A DNA stretch of 49,609 nt from an uncultured Candidatus Melainabacteria bacterium (GTDB lineage: Bacteria; Cyanobacteriota; Vampirovibrionia; Gastranaerophilales; Gastranaerophilaceae). The translations under genes and the position numbers were made by a program. The stretch is taken from positions 1-49,609 of the forward strand of contig CAKUZL010000011.1 in the NCBI GenBank assembly GCA_934718085.1, given 5' to 3'. The notes beneath the pieces were generated by a model, which was given only the letters and a program-made list of their open reading frames with translations, was not told the DNA's origin and made no database searches. Positions 15,219 through 23,478 of the stretch are shown here, in pieces (position 1 is the stretch's first letter; every line of letters begins with the position of its first letter).

Positions 15219-16553
15219 TTATTTAAGACCTTTCATAAACGACGATTGAAATTCGGCGTATCTGACTTTTTTATCCGAAAGCACCTTGCGATAGGCTTTT
15301 ACGGTTGCATCGTTTGTCGAGCCCGGGTTATTTTCGACAAAATCGTCCAAAATCCTTCTTGCGTCGGCATAACGGCTTTGTTCGAGAAGGTTTTCGAGTA
15401 AATTTTCGAGCACGGTATAATTGTCCGGTTCTTTGCGCAAAATCGTCTTGGCGCAGACGATTTCGGAGTCTATGTCGCCCGTTTTTTTGTACACGTCCGC
15501 CATTTTTTTGTAAATAAGCGCGCTGTCTTCGATGGTCAGGGCTTTTCTGTAGTGAGCGACGGCTTTGTCGTAATTGCCGTTGTCGGACTCGTAATCGCCC
15601 GCTTCAATCCACGAAGACGCTCTTTCGGGAGCGGTTTGTAAAACAGAAGAAACCTCCTCTTGTCCCGCAGCAGCAACGGCTTCGGACGAAGGAGCGCTTG
15701 AAAATCTGTTGTAGAGCTTCACTAGGGTCTTTTTGTCGCGAGTCGAGAGGGCTTTTTTCGGAGTTTTGGAATTTCTCGACATCACGTCGGCGGGATTTAC
15801 ACTGTGACCCGCAATTCCGAGTGCGTGACCTGCTTGGTGAAGCATGGTGTGATAAAGTTTTTCGGCGGGAATTCTGCCGCCGTTTTCGTCGGACGAATAA
15901 ATTTCGACCGTGCAGTCGGAAATTGTGCCGTTAGCGTAGGAGCACGAGCAATTTCCGTTTTCCTGAGTCGCATCGTCGGGGTATCCGACGAATTTCGGGA
16001 AATAGACCTTTATTTGGGCATCATCGGGGTCGGAAACGCCCGAAAAGCTTATCGCGCCGCCCGAAGACCCGGCCCATTCGCGAAAAGCCGCCGCGGTAAG
16101 GGATTTGTACAACCCGGGCTCGATGTAAAGTTTTACGTTTTGAGTTTTCCAGGTGTACTTCATGCCGTTTCTGTAAGCGTTTTCGATGTAATCCGGCTTT
16201 GCGGCACTGCCCGAGAGAACCGTTTTTTGGTTCGCAAGATAATCCTCGACGAGCTTCAAGCCTTGTTTCGAAAGCTCGCCGACTCTCGAGTTCGGCGAAA
16301 GAAGGATAATTGTTTTATATTCGGTAATCGCCGTCTCGAAATCGCGCGTTTTTACGAGGGTTTGGCAGTACATATAGCGCGCGTTGAGGTCTTGCGGATT
16401 TTTGTCCAAAACCTGCTTGAACTCATTTTTTGCGGGAATGTAGCTGCCCGAATTATACAAACGCATGCCCGTTGCATAATCGGCGGAAAACGCCGTCGCG
16501 GCGGACATTGCGAGTGTCATAAACAATAACGGTATTCTTTTTTTCATACTCAT
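15219..16553 (-). CDS. Secreted TPR protein with matrixin-like metallopeptidase domain, catalytic Glu replaced
   Basis: 444 residues with a signal peptide (residues ~1-24). N-terminal TPR units lie at ~26-110 (YATGMRLYNSGSYIPAKNEF). A matrixin/M10-like domain spans ~125-290 (AAFREWAGSSGGAISF...DAQIKVYF) and C-terminal TPRs ~310-410 (GDYESDNGNYDKAVAHYRKAL). The zinc-binding segment reads HQAGHALGIAGH (239-250), followed by SVNPADVM (the Met-turn region). The zinc histidines are in place, but the usual catalytic glutamate of HExxH is glutamine (codon CAA at 15834-15836). It may be inactive, a zinc-bound scaffold or a very slow enzyme. Its start lies 4 bp after the methyltransferase stop, with no separate ribosome binding site. 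Confidence 0.85.
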   Translation of the reverse strand: MSMKKRIPLLFMTLAMSAATAFSADYATGMRLYNSGSYIPAKNEFKQVLDKNPQDLNARYMYCQTLVKTRDFETAITEYKTIILLSPNSRVGELSKQGLKLVEDYLANQKTVLSGSAAKPDYIENAYRNGMKYTWKTQNVKLYIEPGLYKSLTAAAFREWAGSSGGAISFSGVSDPDDAQIKVYFPKFVGYPDDATQENGNCSCSYANGTISDCTVEIYSSDENGGRIPAEKLYHTMLHQAGHALGIAGHSVNPADVMSRNSKTPKKALSTRDKKTLVKLYNRFSSAPSSEAVAAAGQEEVSSVLQTAPERASSWIEAGDYESDNGNYDKAVAHYRKALTIEDSALIYKKMADVYKKTGDIDSEIVCAKTILRKEPDNYTVLENLLENLLEQSRYADARRILDDFVENNPGSTNDATVKAYRKVLSDKKVRYAEFQSSFMKGLK

Positions 16554-16557
16554 TATT

Positions 16558-17511
16558 TTAGTCTTTTTTTCGTTTTTTGCAAGCGGGTTTTTCGAAAATG
16601 AAAATGTATTCGTGCCTGAAGATGAAAAATCCGCCGTTCAGAGCCCTGTAACGCCACAAATTCGCGGTTTTTCCCTTTGCGCGCTCGTTGCCTTCGATAT
16701 TTTTCACGATGACGCCTTTGAGCTTGAATCCGATTTTTTTCATTCTTTCGGCGCATTCGAACGAAAGCAGTTTGCATTCGCCGTCTTTGTACTCGTCACC
16801 GATTATCAATGCCGCAAAGCGGTTGTCTTCAAGCATTTCAAACCCGTTTTGAGCTACTTTTTCGAACATGTCGTAAAATTCTTCGGGCGAAGAGCAATTC
16901 GACAAATCTTCTTTTTTGTCGGAGAACTTGATGATGTCGTCGTACGGAGGGTGCAAAACCAGAAACTGAGCCTTTTCGCGCCCCATAATTTCAAGTCTGG
17001 CTTCGATTTTGTCTTTTATGGCCTCGTCGGCGGAATTGCCCGTAATTACGTTGACTTCGGTAACGTTTTCTTTAGGGGTAAATTTTCGCCTTACGTGCTC
17101 GGCAAGCTCGTCTTTGAGTTCGACCCCGATACATCTTCTTTCCATCTCGACAGCCTGAATTGCGGACGTTCCCGAACCCAAAAACAGGTCGAGAATGATA
17201 TCGCGTTTTTTTGTAAAGCGTTCGAAAAACTGCTCCGCAAGCTGAGGAATGTAGTTTCCGTGATATTCGTTGGAATGCTTTCCGCTTTTGTCGCGCGCCG
17301 CAAACTCCCACCACGTGTCGGTTTTGATGTGAGAGTAATTTTTCCACTCACGCAAATTTATATCGTTGTAAGGCTTACATTTTATGTCGGGAACCGTCGC
17401 AACCTTGAGACCGCGCTCGTTTCGACCGAATTTCGCGGGGTTTGACGCCTCTGCGCCCTGCACGAAGCTCTCTTCCGTAAATTTCAAATTACTCTTGTAA
17501 GGCTTTGCCAT
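16558..17511 (-). CDS. Orphan DNA methyltransferase (N-4/N-6 type)
   Basis: 317 residues. The AdoMet-binding motif I is DLFLGSGTS (residues 108-116), with IGVEL following as motif II. The catalytic tetrapeptide is HPPY (187-190) rather than the usual D/N/S-PPY. Motif X-like sequence (YHGNYIPQLAEQFFERF) precedes motif I, and a region after HPPY could recognise the target, giving a gamma-like order. No restriction enzyme gene is adjacent, so the enzyme probably acts as a regulatory or protective orphan methylase. HPPY is uncommon but the rest of the fold looks intact. The gene is divergent from mtnP and coupled to the metallopeptidase-like gene downstream. Confidence 0.85.
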   Translation of the reverse strand: MAKPYKSNLKFTEESFVQGAEASNPAKFGRNERGLKVATVPDIKCKPYNDINLREWKNYSHIKTDTWWEFAARDKSGKHSNEYHGNYIPQLAEQFFERFTKKRDIILDLFLGSGTSAIQAVEMERRCIGVELKDELAEHVRRKFTPKENVTEVNVITGNSADEAIKDKIEARLEIMGREKAQFLVLHPPYDDIIKFSDKKEDLSNCSSPEEFYDMFEKVAQNGFEMLEDNRFAALIIGDEYKDGECKLLSFECAERMKKIGFKLKGVIVKNIEGNERAKGKTANLWRYRALNGGFFIFRHEYIFIFEKPACKKRKKD

Positions 17512-17545
17512 AAATTTTTATATCCCTTCGTCATTTTACCCGCCG

Positions 17546-17574
17546 AGTATAGCAAAATTGTAAAGATTTGTTAT
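17546..17574 (-). promoter_or_regulatory. Candidate promoter of the methyltransferase gene
   Basis: On the minus strand, TTGCTATACT provides an extended -10 (TATACT at 17546-17551) with a weak ATAACA 17 bp upstream. Confidence 0.45.
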
Positions 17575-17598
17575 CATCCGAAAAATGGAATTGCAGGG

Positions 17599-17627
17599 TT
17601 GAGAAAGTTTCGTGATTGTGGTATTCT
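17599..17627 (+). promoter_or_regulatory. Sigma70-type promoter of mtnP
   Basis: TTGAGA (17599-17604), a 17-bp spacer and TATTCT (17622-17627), about 30 bp before the chosen start codon. Confidence 0.7.
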
Positions 17628-17656
17628 TAACGAACAATGAAGAAAGAGAGGGTGCT

Positions 17657-18466
17657 ATGAGCGAAAAACAAGCAGATATCGGTATTATCGGCGGAACCGG
17701 ATTTTACAGATTTTTTGAAGAAGTCGGATGCTCCGACATGAAGGAATTGAAAATTTCCACTCCCTACGGCGATCCGAGCGACGTCATTAAAGTCGGTACC
17801 ATTGCGGGTCACAAAGTCGCTTTCCTTCCGCGACACGGGCTCGATCACAGATTTTTGCCTCATACCGTGAACTACAGAGCAAACGTTTGGGCTATGAAGT
17901 CTTTGGGTTGCGAAAGAGTCATTTCGCCTTGCGCGGTGGGAAGTTTGCAGGCTCACATCAAACCCGGCAGCTTCGTCATCGCCGACCAGTTCGTCGATTG
18001 GACGGACGGACGCAAAGCCACTTTCTTTGAAGGTCCCGTTTGCGTTCACCCGAGCGCGGCAGACCCCTTCTGCCCCGAAATGCGCAAAATAGCCATCGAT
18101 GCGGCTAAAGCAAACGGAATTGAAGTTCACGAAAAAGGAACCGTTGTAACCATCAACGGCCCGAGATTTTCGACAAAAGCGGAATCGCAATTCTTCACGC
18201 GTCAGGGCTGGGATATCATTAATATGACTCAATATCCCGAAGTTTACCTTGTCAAAGAATGCGATATGTGCCCGCTTTCCATTGCACTTGTCACCGACCA
18301 CGACTGCGGTCTCGTCGGAGACGTACCCCCCGTTACACACCAAGCGGTTACGGCTGTTTTCAAAAACAACATCGAAAACCTCAAAAAAATGCTTCTCACA
18401 ATCCTCGAAAATACCCCCGCAACCCGCGAACACTGCGATTGCATGAACACAACAAAGACTTCGTAG
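17657..18466 (+). CDS. mtnP: S-methyl-5'-thioadenosine phosphorylase
   Basis: 269 residues from the ATG at 17657, where AGAGAGGG lies upstream. An earlier ATG-like start at 17612 would overlap the promoter. The enzyme cleaves methylthioadenosine with phosphate to adenine and methylthioribose-1-phosphate in methionine salvage. Visible landmarks are IGIIGGTGFY at the N-terminus, PRHGLDHRFLPHTVNYRAN (phosphate site) and SPCAVGSLQAHIKPGSFVIADQF. INGPRFSTKAES, NMTQYPEVYLVKECDMC and the purine-site VTDHDCG complete the set. The MT-x-x-PE pattern with DHDCG favours MTAP over guanosine/inosine phosphorylase. The gene is followed 20 bp later by yggT. No other methionine-salvage gene is nearby. Confidence 0.95.
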   Translation: MSEKQADIGIIGGTGFYRFFEEVGCSDMKELKISTPYGDPSDVIKVGTIAGHKVAFLPRHGLDHRFLPHTVNYRANVWAMKSLGCERVISPCAVGSLQAHIKPGSFVIADQFVDWTDGRKATFFEGPVCVHPSAADPFCPEMRKIAIDAAKANGIEVHEKGTVVTINGPRFSTKAESQFFTRQGWDIINMTQYPEVYLVKECDMCPLSIALVTDHDCGLVGDVPPVTHQAVTAVFKNNIENLKKMLLTILENTPATREHCDCMNTTKTS

Positions 18467-18485
18467 GAAAGGGCAGGCACTTTTT

Positions 18486-18758
18486 ATGAACGCATTGATT
18501 TTCGGTACGGTTTATCAACTTTTCAACGTCCTCATCTGGATTTTGATTTTGAGAATTCTTTTGTCGTGGTTTCCGCAGGTTGATTGGTACAAACAACCTT
18601 TTAAATTTATCGCGGACGTCGCGGAACCGATTCTCGAACCGTTCAGAAGGCTGATTCCTCCGATTTCGGGACTTGATTTTTCTCCGATTGTGGCGTTTTT
18701 GGTCTTGGGAATGCTCCAAAAAGTTTTGGTCGCAATTCTCGGAAAAATTCTGTTTTAG
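18486..18758 (+). CDS. yggT: YggT-family membrane protein
   Basis: 90 residues with two membrane helices (LFNVLIWILILRILLSWFP and FSPIVAFLVLGMLQKVLVAIL). Between them is the diagnostic YggT segment VAEPILEPFRRLIPPISGLDFSPI. AGGAAAGGGCAGG precedes the ATG. YggT/YlmG proteins act in membrane organisation, including nucleoid or thylakoid organisation in cyanobacteria and osmotic tolerance elsewhere. The molecular role is not settled. It is probably co-transcribed with mtnP and ends at a good terminator. Confidence 0.93.
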   Translation: MNALIFGTVYQLFNVLIWILILRILLSWFPQVDWYKQPFKFIADVAEPILEPFRRLIPPISGLDFSPIVAFLVLGMLQKVLVAILGKILF

Positions 18759-18785
18759 CAGAGTAAAATTAATTTTAAAATGCGA

Positions 18786-18810
18786 AAAGTCCGCTTTTTG
18801 CGGGCTTTTT
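18786..18810 (+). terminator. Rho-independent terminator after yggT
   Basis: AGTCCGC-ttttt-GCGGGCT followed by TTTTTCG. Confidence 0.8.
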
Positions 18811-18845
18811 CGTTTGCGCCGGAAATTCGACCCGTTTGTCGCTTG

Positions 18846-18887
18846 TCGGGCGTCGGGCATTGGGCATCGGGCATCGGGCGTCGGATA
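18846..18887 (+). repeat. Heptanucleotide tandem repeat, six units
   Basis: Six consecutive 7-mers: TCGGGCG, TCGGGCA, TTGGGCA, TCGGGCA, TCGGGCG, TCGGATA. They lie between the yggT terminator and the next gene. Short tandem heptamers of this kind are known from filamentous cyanobacteria (STRR sequences) but also arise by slippage. Confidence 0.85.
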
Positions 18888-19023
18888 TGGGTGACGAAGG
18901 CAAGCGTCGCGGCAACGCTCGGCAAAGACGGATGATAAAACAATCGATTAAAAAATTGTTACAAAATTTTACAAAAAACCTCAAAAAACGCAAAAATATT
19001 TATTCTTGTGTTTTTATTAATGT

Positions 19024-20604
19024 ATGAGTAACGGTTTAAGCGTAAATATGAATAATCCCCAAATTGGAGTCAAAAAGCCCGTTTTCGGCTCCAACCCGCT
19101 TAATCTGCCTTCAAAACCGGGCATGCCCGCAGCTTTGCCCGACGAATTTGTCAAAACAACGGTCGCGACGGAGCCTCAAATTCCCGAAAACGCTCAAATT
19201 TCGGCACACATTACTTCGCACGAACAACAAACCGAACAACCCGAAACGGCACAAACGCCGGCACAACCCGCACAAGGCGATGTTTCGCTTACGGGCAAAG
19301 AACCGAAAAAGAAAAAATCAATGAAAGGCTTGTTGTATTCGGCGGGAGGCGCGGTTATACTGGCGGGAGGATACCTGCTTTTGACAAGTGCTTCGAAATC
19401 GGGGACGTCGTTTAAAAAGTTTTTCAATAAAATCGGTGATTGGATGGAAAAATCGGAGTTGTTCGACATGCAAAAAATCAGAGCGAACCTGAAAAACCCC
19501 GATACGACTTTGGGCAAAGTCGCACAAAAATCGAAAGAAGGAATCGATATTTTCTCGGCGGTCACGGGTAATTTCAACGTTTGGAAGGACAAAATCGCCG
19601 AAAAAGTTTTGACGTTGGGCGACAACAAATTCGGCAGAGCTTTTATCGACGGATGCAGAAATATTTATCGCGACATCTCGATTTTAACGATAGACACGGC
19701 GTACTCGCTCGGACGGCACAAAATCGAAAACTTCTACGTACCCCTGAAACGCCTCGGAGCAAAGGGCGAAGCGGCTTCGAAACACATTGACGAGGCTATG
19801 AAAATTTTCGGAGAAAACTTCTCCAAAAAAGCCCGCGCAACGCGTTACGACGAGGTCGAAAAATTCTCCGCGAAATTCAGTGAAGGACTGAATTCGAAAA
19901 TGGGCTTGGACTTCCTGACATCGAAAGAAAATTTGTCGGAATACGTTGTAAACCGCGAAACAAAGGCACTTATCCAATCGACCGACAAAGCTTTGGAAAA
20001 AGCAAGAACCCAAATCATGGAAAAAATCGACGCCGCGATTGCCGCATTGAAATCGAGCGGCGCGACGGACAAAGAGATAAAATCGTTCGAAAAACAAAGA
20101 GCCGCCGTTTTGAAAACTCTCACGAAAGCCAACTCATACGAAGGTTCGCCGTTTATCGTCAAGATGGCGGAACTTGCGACGGGCTCGGCAACGACCGACG
20201 TAATAAACGCATTCGGTATTTCGTCCGTAATTCTCGGGGCAAACATTTTAGGAGAAAAAGACCACGATAAGCGGATTTCAAAGACTTTGACCTTGGGAAT
20301 CCCCGTTCTCGGCGGTATCGGAATGTCGATTGTCGGCTCGTCGCTTATGTGGTCGGCACCTTTGGCAATCGCCCTCGGTCTCGGCAGCGCAAAGATTTTC
20401 AGTATCGGCGGAAACATGCTCAATAACATGAGAAAAGATTACGCCGAACGCCAAAGTTTAATAAAAGCGGCAATGGACGCGTACAAAAAAGATATGTTCG
20501 ACACTCCCGAAAACAACGGAGAAAACTTTACCCCCGGTTTTAAAGCGAATGCAATCGTCGACCCGAATATTTTCCTTGCTCGCCCCGTTCCGACACAAGC
20601 CTGA
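19024..20604 (+). CDS. Large unrecognised membrane-associated protein
   Basis: 526 residues with no family I recognise. Residues 1-100 are disordered and rich in Pro/Gln/Thr, with an N-terminal GVKKPVFGSNP segment. A glycine-rich membrane helix is at ~106-122 (GLLYSAGGAVILAGGYLLL), followed by a basic amphipathic stretch (FKKFFNKIGDWMEKSE). The long helical middle (~150-380) has coiled-coil-like segments (TDKALEKARTQIMEKIDAAIAALKSS). Two or three hydrophobic helices lie near 395-470 (INAFGISSVILGANIL; LGIPVLGGIGMSIVGSSLMWSAPLAIALGLG). It resembles the 283-residue protein at 14136 in layout. No strong Shine-Dalgarno is seen, although the frame is clearly coding. Confidence 0.75.
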   Translation: MSNGLSVNMNNPQIGVKKPVFGSNPLNLPSKPGMPAALPDEFVKTTVATEPQIPENAQISAHITSHEQQTEQPETAQTPAQPAQGDVSLTGKEPKKKKSMKGLLYSAGGAVILAGGYLLLTSASKSGTSFKKFFNKIGDWMEKSELFDMQKIRANLKNPDTTLGKVAQKSKEGIDIFSAVTGNFNVWKDKIAEKVLTLGDNKFGRAFIDGCRNIYRDISILTIDTAYSLGRHKIENFYVPLKRLGAKGEAASKHIDEAMKIFGENFSKKARATRYDEVEKFSAKFSEGLNSKMGLDFLTSKENLSEYVVNRETKALIQSTDKALEKARTQIMEKIDAAIAALKSSGATDKEIKSFEKQRAAVLKTLTKANSYEGSPFIVKMAELATGSATTDVINAFGISSVILGANILGEKDHDKRISKTLTLGIPVLGGIGMSIVGSSLMWSAPLAIALGLGSAKIFSIGGNMLNNMRKDYAERQSLIKAAMDAYKKDMFDTPENNGENFTPGFKANAIVDPNIFLARPVPTQA

Positions 20605-20976
20605 CTTTACGCCGTTTTCGTTTTCAACGTTTTTGAAATATCGCGGAGATGTTTTGCGGAAGTGTTTTGCGAAGAAATGACAAAATCCGCAAAAGTTGAG
20701 CGTCCCTGTTTTGCGTGATTTTCGGACTGTCGACAAAAACGGATGTCTCAATGACGGCACCGTTTTGAAAGCAGTTTAAGTCATTTTAAAATCACTTCGC
20801 TGCGGGTTCGGATTTACGGACAGTACAACTCGAAGTTGCGCGCAGGACGTCCGTTGAGCCGCCGGGAGCAGCACGCAACAACGGCTCAAAATTGTGACAC
20901 AGGGGCGATATGTCTTAGGTCTGTGGGCAGGATTTATGCCGGGGAAATGTAAAACGGAGGGGGACACCCTGCGGGC

Positions 20977-21078
20977 GGGACAACTTGAGAATGCGGGCGC
21001 GCGACTCCGGAATGAGGATAAAAAACGCCATACGGACGGGACAACTTACTTGCAACTCGGGAATAAGAACAAAATGCC
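20977..21078 (+). repeat. Imperfect tandem repeat, ~60-bp unit
   Basis: Two units open with CGGGACAACTT and end with a purine-rich segment, GGATAAAAAACGCC or AGAACAAAATGCC. They are about 61 bp apart. Confidence 0.55.
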
Positions 21079-21080
21079 AC

Positions 21081-21105
21081 GAGGGCGGCGCGACGCGCCG
21101 CCCTC
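21081..21105. repeat. 25-bp perfect GC-rich palindrome
   Basis: GAGGGCGGCGCG and CGCGCCGCCCTC are perfect reverse complements around a single central A. There is no T-run on either side. It lies 102 bp beyond the glyS stop codon, so it could be a 3' structure, a protein-binding site or a repeat-element core. Confidence 0.8.
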
Positions 21106-21206
21106 ATCAACATCAAAAACACGTTTCGAAACATTTTTCTCCGCTCGTCGATTTGAGACCGTAAAATTTTCTACAATACGGTCGAAATCATCGTCGCAAA
21201 ATCGGG

Positions 21207-23225
21207 CTAAAAATCACACAATTTTGCAAAGTCGGCGATAAAATCGAATTTCGATTTCGCGTATGTCAAGAGTTTTATCCGATTATTTTTGATATTTTCG
21301 TCTTTGTCCATAATCAAAACTTTATCGAAAAATTCATTGATTTTGTCCGTGCCCGAAACAAGAGCTTTTGCGGTCTTTCCGGGGTCAATTGTTTCGACCG
21401 ATTTCAAGAACTCGAAAAGTTCCTTTTCGCAAGGTTCGACAAAATATTTTTCTTCGGGTTCTGCGTCGATTTCTTTATTTTTAATAATTCTGATGACACG
21501 TCCCGCAGCTTCGGAAAGTTTTTCGAATCCGTCGGAATTCGTTATTTTTAAGAGTGCGGCAGCCTTGCCGACAAAGCCTTTCAAATCGGAGAGCACGTCA
21601 ACATTTGTGCATGCCGTAAGAATTTCGGTTTTAAAATCGTCGGAAAGCAGAATAATCAAGCGTTGAACGTAAAAATCGTAAATCTTTTTGAAGAGCTCGT
21701 CGGGATTTTCGGTTTTCACGGGCAACAATTCAATCGAGAATTTAATCAATTTCGACAAATCGACATTGACGTCACCGTTGAGAACGGTTTTCAAAACGCC
21801 CAAAGTTGCGCGCCTTACGCCCAGAGGGTCTTGCGAGCCCGTGATTTTCGCGCCGCTTGCGAAACTTACCGTCACAGTATCGACTTTGTCCGCAATTCCG
21901 ACGACTTTACCTTCAATGCCTTTTGCAATCGGGGAAGTCGCGTTAAGAGGGAAATAATGCTCTTTTATGCCTTCCGCAACATTTTCGTCTTCGCCCGAAC
22001 AACGTGCGTAATCGCTTCCGATGAACCCTTGAAGTTCGGTGAATTCGAAGACCAGACTTGTCGCAAGGTCGGCTTTACAAAGTTTTGCGGTACGTTCAAT
22101 CGATTTCGAATCGATTTTGAGCTCGTTCGCGATTGATTTTGAAAGTTTGATAATTCTTTCGGTTTTGTCGAAAAGCGAGCCCATGCCTTTTTGGAAAGTC
22201 ACGCCCTTGAGGTTTTCGACGTAAGATTCGAGCGATTTTGCGGTATCTTCTTCGAAGAAGAAAATTCCGTCCTCAAGCCTTGCGGTAACGACTCTTTCGT
22301 TGCCGGCTTTGATGTTTTCGAACCCTTCGTTTCCGACAAAATTAGCCATTGTAACAAATTTGTTAAGCAATTTTCCGTCTTTGTAAAGAGGAAAATATCT
22401 TTGATGAACCGCCATGACCGTAACGGTAACCTTTTCGGGGATTTTCAAATATTTTTCGTCGAAATCGCAAACGACGGGAACGGGCCATTCCGTGAGGTAA
22501 GTGACCTCGTCGAGCAAATCATCGTCGAACTCGATACGCGCGCCGACCGATTTTGCGGCTTCGGTTGCGGTTTCAACGATTTTCGCTTTTCTTTTTTCGG
22601 CATCGGCAATGACGTTGACGCTCAAAAGCTCGTTTTCGTAGCCGTCTACGGTAACTTCGATTTCTTTTTTGTCCGCAAACCTGTGTCCGCGCGAAATTCT
22701 GCCGGCTTTAACAAAAAATTCCACGGGAACGATTTCGTCATTAAACAGCGAAACAAGCGTGGTTACGGGGCGTTGGAACTTATGTTCGTGAGTTCCCCAA
22801 CGCATAAAGTGCGAACCGTTCAGCGTTTTCAAAATATCGGCGACATTGCCCGACAACAGGTCTTTTATCGATTTCCCCTTTTCCTCGATTTTCGCGACGA
22901 CGTATCCGTCTTCCACAGTCAAATCTTCGGGAGAAAGTCCGTTTTTCTTTGCAAACCCCATCCCCGCGGGAGTCGGATTGCCGTCCTTGAACGCTATGGT
23001 CGCAAGAGGACCTTTTACGGTTTTCGTAACGTCCTGCGTGCGAGAAGGAAGCCCTTCCACAATCAAGGCAAGCCTTCTCGGGGTCGCAAAAGTCTTTATG
23101 TCCGTAAATTCGAGCTTATTCGAGCTCAAAAACTTTTCGAACTCCCGTTTCAAATGCGAAATTGCCTCGGGAATAAACTTATAAGGCAACTCTTCCGTTC
23201 CGATTTCCAACAAATACTTATTCAT
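21207..23225 (-). CDS. glyS: Glycyl-tRNA synthetase beta subunit
   Basis: 672 residues, close to the usual ~690. The N-terminus is diagnostic (LLEIGTEELPYKFIPEAI), followed by TFATPRRLALIVEGLP, an FMRWGTHEHKFQRPVTTLVSLF segment and the central HQRYFPLYKDGKLLNKFVTMAN. The HD-like region follows (AKLCKADLATSLVFEFTELQGFIGSDYA) together with DPLGVRRATLGVLK. The C-terminal tRNA anticodon-binding DALR-type region ends the protein. It pairs with a GlyQ alpha subunit to charge tRNA-Gly. glyQ is not in this window, although the two are adjacent in many genomes. Transcription can start at the TTGCGG-17-TATAAT promoter just upstream. Confidence 0.97.
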   Translation of the reverse strand: MNKYLLEIGTEELPYKFIPEAISHLKREFEKFLSSNKLEFTDIKTFATPRRLALIVEGLPSRTQDVTKTVKGPLATIAFKDGNPTPAGMGFAKKNGLSPEDLTVEDGYVVAKIEEKGKSIKDLLSGNVADILKTLNGSHFMRWGTHEHKFQRPVTTLVSLFNDEIVPVEFFVKAGRISRGHRFADKKEIEVTVDGYENELLSVNVIADAEKRKAKIVETATEAAKSVGARIEFDDDLLDEVTYLTEWPVPVVCDFDEKYLKIPEKVTVTVMAVHQRYFPLYKDGKLLNKFVTMANFVGNEGFENIKAGNERVVTARLEDGIFFFEEDTAKSLESYVENLKGVTFQKGMGSLFDKTERIIKLSKSIANELKIDSKSIERTAKLCKADLATSLVFEFTELQGFIGSDYARCSGEDENVAEGIKEHYFPLNATSPIAKGIEGKVVGIADKVDTVTVSFASGAKITGSQDPLGVRRATLGVLKTVLNGDVNVDLSKLIKFSIELLPVKTENPDELFKKIYDFYVQRLIILLSDDFKTEILTACTNVDVLSDLKGFVGKAAALLKITNSDGFEKLSEAAGRVIRIIKNKEIDAEPEEKYFVEPCEKELFEFLKSVETIDPGKTAKALVSGTDKINEFFDKVLIMDKDENIKNNRIKLLTYAKSKFDFIADFAKLCDF

Positions 23226-23261
23226 AAAAAGCCTCTTGTTCTTTTACGCTGATTACTTTCG

Positions 23262-23290
23262 ATTATAAACAAAACATAAAAAACCCGCAA
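23262..23290 (-). promoter_or_regulatory. Sigma70-type promoter of glyS
   Basis: On the minus strand, TTGCGG (23285-23290) lies 17 bp from a perfect TATAAT (23262-23267), about 37 bp before the glyS ATG. Confidence 0.75.
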
Positions 23291-23321
23291 TAAAAAAGAA
23301 AAAACGTTCGAAAAAAATTAG

Positions 23322-23349
23322 TTGCAAAATTTTTTTGTCCGGATATAAT
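23322..23349 (+). promoter_or_regulatory. Sigma70-type promoter of tRNA-Asp
   Basis: TTGCAA (23322-23327), 16-bp spacer and TATAAT (23344-23349), 24 bp before the tRNA 5' end. Confidence 0.78.
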
Positions 23350-23373
23350 AGAAGAGTAATCAAAATTGAATAC

Positions 23374-23450
23374 GGGATCGTAGCTCAGTTGGTTAGAGTG
23401 CCTGCCTGTCACGCAGGAGGTCGCGAGTTCGAGCCTCGTCGGTCCCGCCA
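23374..23450 (+). tRNA. tRNA-Asp (GTC)
   Basis: A complete cloverleaf. The acceptor is GGGATCG/CGGTCCC, the anticodon stem CCTGC/GCAGG with loop CTGTCAC (anticodon GTC), discriminator G, and CCA is encoded at 23448-23450. Confidence 0.97.
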
Positions 23451-23454
23451 TTTA

Positions 23455-23478
23455 AAAGAGCCCGCAAAGGCTCTTTTT
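23455..23478 (+). terminator. Terminator of tRNA-Asp
   Basis: AAGAGCC-cgcaaa-GGCTCTT followed by a T-run. Confidence 0.85.

Larger units (their letters stand above)
20605..21206. other. 600-bp intergenic region with repeats and a GC-rich palindrome
   Basis: No supported gene. It contains an imperfect direct repeat around GGGACAACTT at 20977-20986 and 21038-21047, followed by related ATGAGGATAAAAAACGCC / ATAAGAACAAAATGCC segments. A very stable palindrome is at 21081-21105. A short minus-strand frame at 20776-20967 has no ribosome binding site or recognisable motif. Confidence 0.6.

Noticed and set aside
22191..23252. 353-codon plus-strand frame
   Set aside because: It is antisense to glyS. 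Its sequence is the mirror of conserved GlyS codons with no motif of its own.
23263..23451. Minus-strand frame with a MAGPTRLELATSCV start
   Set aside because: It is the familiar artefact of translating the reverse complement of a tRNA (here tRNA-Asp).
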